Position numbers and translations under genes: made by a program. Below, one piece after another: positions 57,903 to 64,000 of a DNA stretch of 64,000 bases. Every line of letters begins with the position of its first letter. The first letter of the stretch is position 1. Origin of the DNA: Mixia osmundae IAM 14324 (taxonomy: Eukaryota; Basidiomycota; Mixiomycetes; Mixiales; Mixiaceae); the NCBI RefSeq assembly GCF_000708205.1, contig NW_014575558.1:994117-1058116 (forward strand), given 5' to 3'. The notes beneath the pieces were generated by a model. It did no database searches. It saw nothing but the letters and a program-made list of their open reading frames with translations, and had not been told where the DNA came from.

Positions 57903-57983
57903 GACGCGAACGGAGGTTTGAACTCCGGACCCCAGGCTATCAAAACATAGGAGGCCTGTGATCTACCACTGATCTACACGCGC
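57903..57983 (-). tRNA. tRNA-Arg (anticodon CCU) with 9-nt intron
   Basis: Read on the minus strand: acceptor GCGCGTG pairing with TTCGCGT (one U-U mismatch and G-U pairs), D arm GATC-AGTGGTA-GATC, anticodon stem CAGGC/GCCTG, loop CT-CCT-A with a 9-nt insertion after position 37, variable GGGTC, T arm CGGAG-TTCAAAC-CTCCG. A and B boxes are intact. Anticodon CCU reads AGG. The intron sits at the canonical eukaryotic position. CCA is not encoded. Confidence 0.85.
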
Positions 57984-58608
57984 GAGTGTGGAAAGCCACA
58001 GAATAAATACATATACCTCATATTGAACGGCAAAGAAAACTCGGCAACTGCCGACGACGATTGCGTCAAAATGAAGGAGACCGCAGCATAGCAAGCGAGC
58101 GCGAGGTGCATGGCTTCGCGGCCTGTAGAAAAGACTTACAGGTTATGAGCCAGACCTGACACTCGTCCATTGAGCCATGTCTGGCGCATAGCCCGTGACC
58201 GCTGTTTTTACCAAATGTAGGATATGTATTGCTATGCTAGCTCGAAGCTTCGTTACTGCAACGTCTCGTATATTGCATTCATTACAAGCTGCAATGCATA
58301 TTACTTCGAGTATGGGGCTAAGCAAAAAAACATCGCTTTTGCAATTGATATTGATTGAAAAGTCGAAAGACTCTACAGCACATACACAGCGAGCAGTGGC
58401 TATTGTCGTAGAGGACAACGAGCTGCCTGGGTGGACAGCGAGCTGTCTTACACGTTCATAGTGGCCGTCTAAGCCGACTGAGCGTATCCGTCGTTCCCGC
58501 GAAGATATACTCCTGGCTGCGATATGTGATCCAGCAAATGCTGGCTGACTGTCTCGAGGCGAGTGGTAGCAGACGACTGATTCGACATGAGCTGCAGCAG
58601 ATGGTTGT

Positions 58609-59010
58609 CTACATCAAGAACTGACGAGCGGCTCGCCAAGCGCGGGCTTCAATGGGCGCGCGAGAGCTTTGTGGTGGCTGCCTACTTTGCTGGCTTTGAC
58701 GATAGCGGCATTGTCTACTTGGTTGCTTGCTCATCTTCGTTGCTTGAAGTCTGTCATCCGCAATAGGTACCATTCCGACGACGCTGAATGCACCCTCGAC
58801 TGCAGCGGTGACTGATTCNACATCGTCNAGACTGCCCGCATAGACCTCGATGCCTTTTGCCTCTAGCTCTGCTGCAGCTGGCTCTTCTGGGTCGCTCATG
58901 ACCGCGCGGATGCTGAACTGGCGGGANAGTTGGTCATCACGAATGATAGACTCGATGATGGTTGAGCCTTGTTGGCTAGTAGCATTGAACACGACGATAA
59001 GCTTTGTCAT
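58609..59010 (-). pseudogene. NmrA-like NAD(P)-binding protein, N-terminal fragment
   Basis: From ATG at 59010 the frame gives MTKLIVVFNATSQQGSTIIE, a dinucleotide-binding loop (N-A-T-x-x-Q-G) of NmrA-like regulators, then RAVMSDPEEPAAAELEAKGI, EVYAG and a VEGAFSVVGM segment typical of the family to about residue 80. The remaining residues and the sequence downstream lose similarity, and several bases are ambiguous, so either sequence quality or real decay has broken it. Normal family length is about 300 residues. Confidence 0.45.
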
Positions 59011-60415
59011 TGTGTCTCTTTTGCTTGCTTGCCTGTGTGCTTNCTAGTGTGNTTGCTGGTGAGATCTTTCACGGCCTNGCTTCTTATGTGTCTCGAGTCA
59101 TAATAAGACCGAGGACAAGCGCGATAGTNCCGAACATGTGCGGAGTAAGCAATCAGTCAGCGATTCCTAAGCTCCGTCGGACTTTGGCCGCGCGTGCCTT
59201 ATGCCCGTCCGTCGGCGATCTACACGGAGCTGATCATGTCGGCTCTCTTCGGTCGACGCCCGGCCTAGTGATGTCGAGCGCTCTTGCTTTCTCGCTCATG
59301 ATGAGTGCCCTGTCATTCGCGGGTGTATCTATCATGCTGCCCGATGTGGGCACCTTGAGGCATCCAACAGCTGACTTTAGGCTGACACTTTGTTGGTCAA
59401 CCGCTTTCCATCGGCCCTACTACTTTCCTAGTCCAAGGACGTCTCTGCGGCACGCACGCGGCTGTGCGGCAACAGCACGACTGAATTTGTGGTTGCATTG
59501 CAAAAGTCATCAAGGATTCCAAAGACGGGATGGGCGTCTTTCGGAGGGAATGCTTTCAGATCACCGCGCGCTTTCTTTGCGTCTCGTTTGACTTCAAGCT
59601 TGCCTGTGTTGCCGTATAACGAGAGCCGCGCGGCCGGTACGCGCGAGGTCGGTGTTACACTCACAGACAAAGTCAACCTGATACTATGCGGAGAATATGG
59701 AATGCAAAATCATGAAAGATAAGAGATGCCAGAATAAGATAGACATGGGGATATTCGAGCATTTTCTAGGCTCGCTACCTTGACTGTGGCAGCAACCGAC
59801 TGAAAGATGCTCTTTGATATTCGCATAGCTCTTCGGCGCACTTTGAGCGATGAGTAGTCGACAGCGTCCAGTCTAAAGACGGCCAGCACGTCTTCCACGA
59901 CTGCTCAAAATGTAATTTGACATGAGTGCTGTTTGCACATCAGCCGGCGATCGCTTGGGCAGCGAGAGGCTTACCGTGGGAGCATGATCTGGTTTGCCTC
60001 ACGAGAGGGAAGACTCGCCAAGCAGCGAGACAATGTAGATGCATTGCAGACGTAAGCGCTGAGGAAAGAAGGTGTTGCTTTTGTCAGTGCTGCCGGTAAG
60101 TCGGCTGTGTTGCTGTCGAGCCACGAGCTAGATCCGACGAGCGAGCAAGCCTCNAAGGCTGGCNNCATNCGGNAGAGCACTTGNCGCNGGCNGATACTCT
60201 TCGTTCGCTGCNNATACCTCNTCTGNNGTTATCCNTCGCTGANAGGTTGCAAAGCTACCTCCGGGCTCCAGTGTTCATNGGCAAAGCAAGATCCAGAGGC
60301 GGTTGTTGTCTTCTTGCTGACCAGCTTCTCGTCTGAACGACCGAGCGCGCCTCAACTTGACGGCCGCGAGCACAGCAGGTCAAATCTCGTCGGCNTNCGC
60401 TCGTCCGCTNGNGTC
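58819..60415. other. Region with scattered ambiguous bases (N)
   Basis: Single or short N calls occur at about 58819-58926, 59043-59129 and densely at 60154-60415. This marks low-quality consensus, typical of collapsed repeats or scaffold ends. Open frames crossing it cannot be trusted. Confidence 0.9.
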
Positions 60416-60590
60416 ACCTCACGCGCAATTCCCCATCAGACGACAGTTCACCACCCCTGCCTAAGGGCCGCGGTCCCGGGCATGTTCCCAATTAGAGCGT
60501 CTGAAGCGGCTGTTGTCTTCTTGTTGGCCACATTCTCGCCTCGACGAGTGAAGGCGCCTCCCCCCGATATTCGTTAGCGTTTTCAACAGT
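60255..60590. repeat. Two diverged copies of a ~60-nt segment
   Basis: The segment around TGTTGTCTTCTTGCTGACCA (from about 60302) recurs as TGTTGTCTTCTTGTTGGCCA (from about 60510), each followed by a TTCTCG block and then GCGCCTC. The spacing is about 210 nt. A GAGCGAGCAAGCCTC/GAGCGAGCAGGCCTC pair near 60140 and 60769 suggests the repeats extend further. Confidence 0.5.
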
Positions 60591-61603
60591 TCCGAAAGGG
60601 TCATTGGCAGTCCTTCTCTCGCAGCTAGTCGCATAGAAAAGGAGCTCCCCGTCGAATCAGCCAGTTTGCGAGTCTGGCCTCGAGCTAAATCCAGATCATC
60701 ACAGCTTTCGCAAAGGGTCTGAACGGGCATGTCGATCTCGTTTTGTGGTCGCCAGAGCGTCGTTGACGAGCGAGCAGGCCTCCAGATGACAGCGTGGAGC
60801 AACTACGACTAGCCAAATGTTGCCGGCCAAGACTCTTCGTTCGCTGCATCTCCCTACACAGATTACTCGTCCTCGATCGTGCTGATCTCTGAGTGCTGTC
60901 AAGGATCCTCGCAAGAGAGTGTCGGACTTGTGTTGTCGTGCTGGTCAAGACTGGCGCGCAAGGGACAAAAAGCACAGACGTGTTAATCATCTCTGCTCGG
61001 GCGAGTTCGGGGATCTGCGCGCCTTGTCCGATTGATCACGCGCCTGCAGATCTGCAACCAATGGAGTCGTCTAGCATCATAGCCTTCACATCTCTCCACA
61101 AGCTCGGCCAGTGTCGTATGCCAGCTCCAAGCTGACGGCGAGAGTGACAATCATCCGGAAACCGCATGCCTCTGGCATTTCACACGACAGTATGGCGTAT
61201 ACCGACCAGGCCTTGCGCTCCTTGTCTCGTACTTATCGGCAATCATGTTTGATCCTTCGGTGTCATCGCCGCTGGATCATGTGCATGGTGAGCCTCAATG
61301 GTCACATTTCTTGATCTCTCTGTGATTACCCAGGTCTTTGCATTCGCTGCTCGACATGTCCCAGTCACGCGCTATCACCAATTATTGGTCAAAAAAGGGC
61401 AATCCAGACTCAGCCACCATCAAACCTTTCGCGCGAGTAAAGTGGAGAATACAAGCTGACAGATCACGCTGTCATCATTGTCAAGCGGATGCATACTAAG
61501 CAAATCTACAACATCGATACGTTTGCTGGCGCATAAGATCGTCATTGATACATGTTCCTCTCTTCATGCACATCATACGAGCAGCTCAGGCCGAAGAATA
61601 TTC

Positions 61604-61999
61604 GCTGCAAGCAACCATGGTCTTTGATCTCATCCATCTTCCCGATGGCACACAAACCGAAAAGTAGCTAGGTCTTTTGAATATGTCATATACCAAACCA
61701 GCAACAAATGAGCTCCTCATCGAGAACAAAGGAATGCCTCAGAAAGTGACAGCAGTGGTCGAGGCGAACAACCGAAATTGAAGACTATCTTTTGGAAACA
61801 GCAGCTCAAGCTAAAACATCCACTGCAAGTAATAGAAGACTCTGATCTCTTCGATCCTCCCGATGGTACTTTGAAACCGAAAGGCACCAAGGATTTTGAA
61901 CTCGTCATGTAACATTTCAGCAACAACTGAGCACCTTCATCGAGGAGAAAGGAACGCCCCAGGAAGTGACAGCAATGGTCGAGGCGAACGGTCAAATCT
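61604..61999. repeat. Tandem pair of ~217-nt diverged repeats
   Basis: Copy 1 (about 61604-61779) and copy 2 (about 61821-61999) share CTGCAAG, GATCTC, CCCGATGG, CAGCAACAA, CATCGAG, AAAGGAA, AAGTGACAGCA and GTGGTC/ATGGTC-GAGGCGAAC in order. The offset is 217-220 nt and identity is roughly four in five by eye. Both are interrupted by stops, so they look like non-coding or decayed units. Confidence 0.7.
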
Positions 62000-63874
62000 G
62001 AAGACTATCCCCTAGAGAATGTCAAGTGCACAGTAAAGATATGATGAGAGGTGACCACAAGCAGCAAGCCATCTGTCAGTCGTACACCTCGCCGTGTGAT
62101 ATATCAGACACTGTGCCAGGCCTGTCTTTGAGTCTTCAAAGCTAGTGGTGGCTTATTGCTTGCAATGATCTGAAGGAGCATATCACTTGGACGAGCGCAG
62201 CGATGACCATCATGTCAACATTACATACGCAACTCAGCAGCAGTGAACGATCCACTGCTGCCGACGTCCGCTCGAGCAATCAATGCATCAATGGTCCGCT
62301 AGACACTGTCGTGGGGACTATTGCTTTGTGCAACCGTCGCAAGATACTGCTTCAGCCGTACTGCCGGCCACACAGGCAGCATCGAGCATTTTGACTGAGC
62401 TGGTATTGCGAGTGAAGATATTTCAGTGTGCTCTGAGATACAATCTCATGGATGTCACTTGGTTTAGGGCGCAGGCTGACTGTCCTTTCCTTTGAACCAT
62501 CGTAATTGGTGCAGGGAGTCTTGCGGCGATGCCTCAAACTGCAACTTGCGTGGCGTTATAGTGGTGGCGACTGGATGTCTTACCATTGAATTGCAGCAAT
62601 GCGACCAATTGAACAGTACGAGTGGCTTCGCTAAAGTCGCTGTGGTCAAGCGAATGTCCTGCCAACGCGCCTAGATAAATCACGCCAATCAGATATTCGG
62701 GTGATTAATAACTTTCCCATGAATTACGCAACATTGAGTTTTGGCAAGGCAAATTGAAGAAATCCCCTGGCATTCCACTACTCGACAATGGCAGAGCGGC
62801 GCTATCTTTTCTGATCGTCGACATGAATCATCAAGATCGATCAGCTGTCCGCCATACCTTCCTTTCGCAACTTCTCGCTCAATCGTCCAGTCCGATCATG
62901 TATCGTCGAGTAACGCATACCTTGCAAAGTCCAGTCGACACGACTGCCACGAGCTGCCAAATCACGCCAAGTCGCGTCGCCTATCTTCCTTCAGGCCGCA
63001 GACAGCAGCTATAGACACTGCGAGCTACTGCCACTGATGATACGCTCAGACATGGTCAGATCATGCGTCACAACGCCGATAGTCAGAAGCGTGGGACGCT
63101 AGCGAGCAATCATCTCTTACTGGCGGCTAGCTACGAGGCAACACGTCAGGCTGGAGCTCGTCAGACTGTTCGACTTGTCCACAAGATGACAACGTGGTCT
63201 ATCGGCGCCCTACCAGCTTGGGCTTGTCTATCTCGGCAATGACTCTAAACAAGTCGCATTGACTGGCAGTCCCGCATGCACTGCTTACCAGATCCGGGCA
63301 ATCGTCATTCTACTCTCAAGAGCTGTCTACATGTGTTCTCGTCTTTCAATTCGACATCTCTGAGCTGGCCGTCTTGCAGTGCACATTGCACATGATCAGA
63401 GTATCTTCCGAATAGACTGTGTCAAAGATGACATCAGATGCATCTACACCTTCACACTGATGCTTGTCAATCCTGGACTCATCCTCTCGGCAATAACACT
63501 GTCTGACTCACACTCGATGTCAGATACACACTAGATCCTCTACCAGCTTATATGCATCGGCGACTTGCAGCCTGCTTCCTGCGACTGTGACATTGAGTGA
63601 CTTGGTCACAGCGGCAATCATCTCAATCTGTCAGCCATCAAGCTGGCATCTCCGATTGCACCGACATTCTATTGCACAATCATTCGAGTCAGTGTGTTGA
63701 GCTATAGATGGCATCATCAGACCAGGCGACTGCTTGACTAGAGCACACATTTATGCGCACTGACGAGAAAGGGCTTGAGATCGATGACACCAATCAAGCC
63801 AATCACTTGAGCCGGTACTGGCGGGTAGTTGCCATGGCGACGGAGTGCGAGCATGTGACGTGTGACAGGGGTGC

Positions 63875-64000
63875 CAGCGGGGTAGAGGGGTGTGAAACGT
63901 GGTACGAGCGAGGGAGAGGGGTGTGTACCAGCGAGGGAGAGGGGTGTGTAACGAGGGAGAGGGGTGTGTGTGAGCGGGGGAGAGGGGTGTGTAACGAGGG
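63875..64000 (+). repeat. G-rich ~20-bp repeat array at the right edge, telomere-like
   Basis: Imperfect units of CGAGGGAGAGGGGTGTGTAA are repeated about four to five times, with 2-4-nt variations in the TGTGTAA part (GTGTACCAG, GTGTGTGAG). A degenerate form (GGGGTAGAGGGGTGTGAAAC) lies just before. The G-rich strand runs 5' to 3' toward the end of the window, the polarity expected at a chromosome's right telomere. It is not TTAGGG. It may equally be an internal minisatellite cut by the window. Confidence 0.55.

Larger units (their letters stand above)
57990..63850. other. Gene-poor right-hand end
   Basis: Apart from the NmrA fragment and the repeats listed, I find no coding region with homology, a credible intron structure or a consistent frame over nearly 6 kb, in contrast to the dense packing before 54 kb. 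Composition shifts toward AT in parts (58.2-58.4, 61.5-62.0 kb). This is what a subtelomeric or repeat-rich scaffold end looks like. Confidence 0.6.

Noticed and set aside
58100-58200. tRNA-like sequence with an A-box (TGGCTCAATGG) and CAT triplet on the minus strand, resembling tRNA-Met
   Set aside because: The anticodon stem only forms with a 10-nt loop, no convincing T arm follows, and the acceptor halves do not pair. At best a tRNA-derived relic.
1-64000. CRISPR arrays, prophage, insertion sequences, rRNA genes
   Set aside because: None seen; the window is eukaryotic nuclear DNA, and no regularly spaced repeat-spacer pattern or rRNA core sequence is present.

Overview
The window looks like a compact, intron-rich fungal nuclear genome, most likely a basidiomycete. 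The introns inferable from homology are mostly 45-60 nt, usually with a CTRAY-like branch site 10-20 nt before the AG. Genes are closely packed on both strands. Typical fungal genes are present: pyruvate decarboxylase, a SUR7/PalI-type membrane protein, a DUF2417-type hydrolase, SIN3, CMK-type kinase and an SDE3/MOV10 helicase. The small Pucciniomycotina fern pathogen Mixia osmundae would fit this picture, but that name is a guess from general character, not from a database match.

Layout. At 1-5.2 kb lie five head-to-tail minus-strand copies of a three-exon gene family encoding small secreted cysteine-rich proteins (here 'family I', signature C-x5-C-x3-C). From 5.4 to 11.1 kb come pyruvate decarboxylase, proteasome ATPase RPT5, MsrA and a Cuz1-like AN1 zinc-finger protein. 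The stretch 12.6-14.3 kb holds two diverged family I genes, followed by a sugar-transporter-like MFS gene and a guanine deaminase (14.4-18.2 kb). From 18.4 to 28.6 kb is a second secretome island: unknown secreted proteins, two genes of a second secreted family ('family II', motif CTPDF-x-RPGCNR or its derivatives), two more family I genes, a Lys/His-rich secreted preproprotein, and the SDE3-like helicase. From 28.7 to 54.1 kb is a housekeeping block: SUR7-like protein, mitochondrial RsfS-like factor, TBC1D5-like RabGAP, SIN3, DUF2417 hydrolase, MATE transporter, acyltransferase, hotdog thioesterase-like protein, eIF2B beta, unknown proteins and a CaM kinase. From 54.2 to 57.9 kb is a third secretome island with two tandem family II genes and two degenerate family I genes. 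An intron-containing tRNA-Arg(CCU) follows. The last 6 kb are gene-poor, contain ambiguous bases, diverged repeats and an NmrA-like fragment, and end in a G-rich ~20-bp repeat array oriented as a telomere would be.

The most notable points are: (1) about eleven members of secreted family I and four of secreted family II, interleaved in islands and evolving by tandem duplication and loss of cysteines; (2) an apparently high share of GC-AG introns, nine by my count among roughly forty that homology lets me place, four of them in RPT5 alone; (3) a possible non-canonical telomere at the right edge. I had no alignment or prediction software: all intron boundaries were placed by eye from reading frame, homology and splice consensus.
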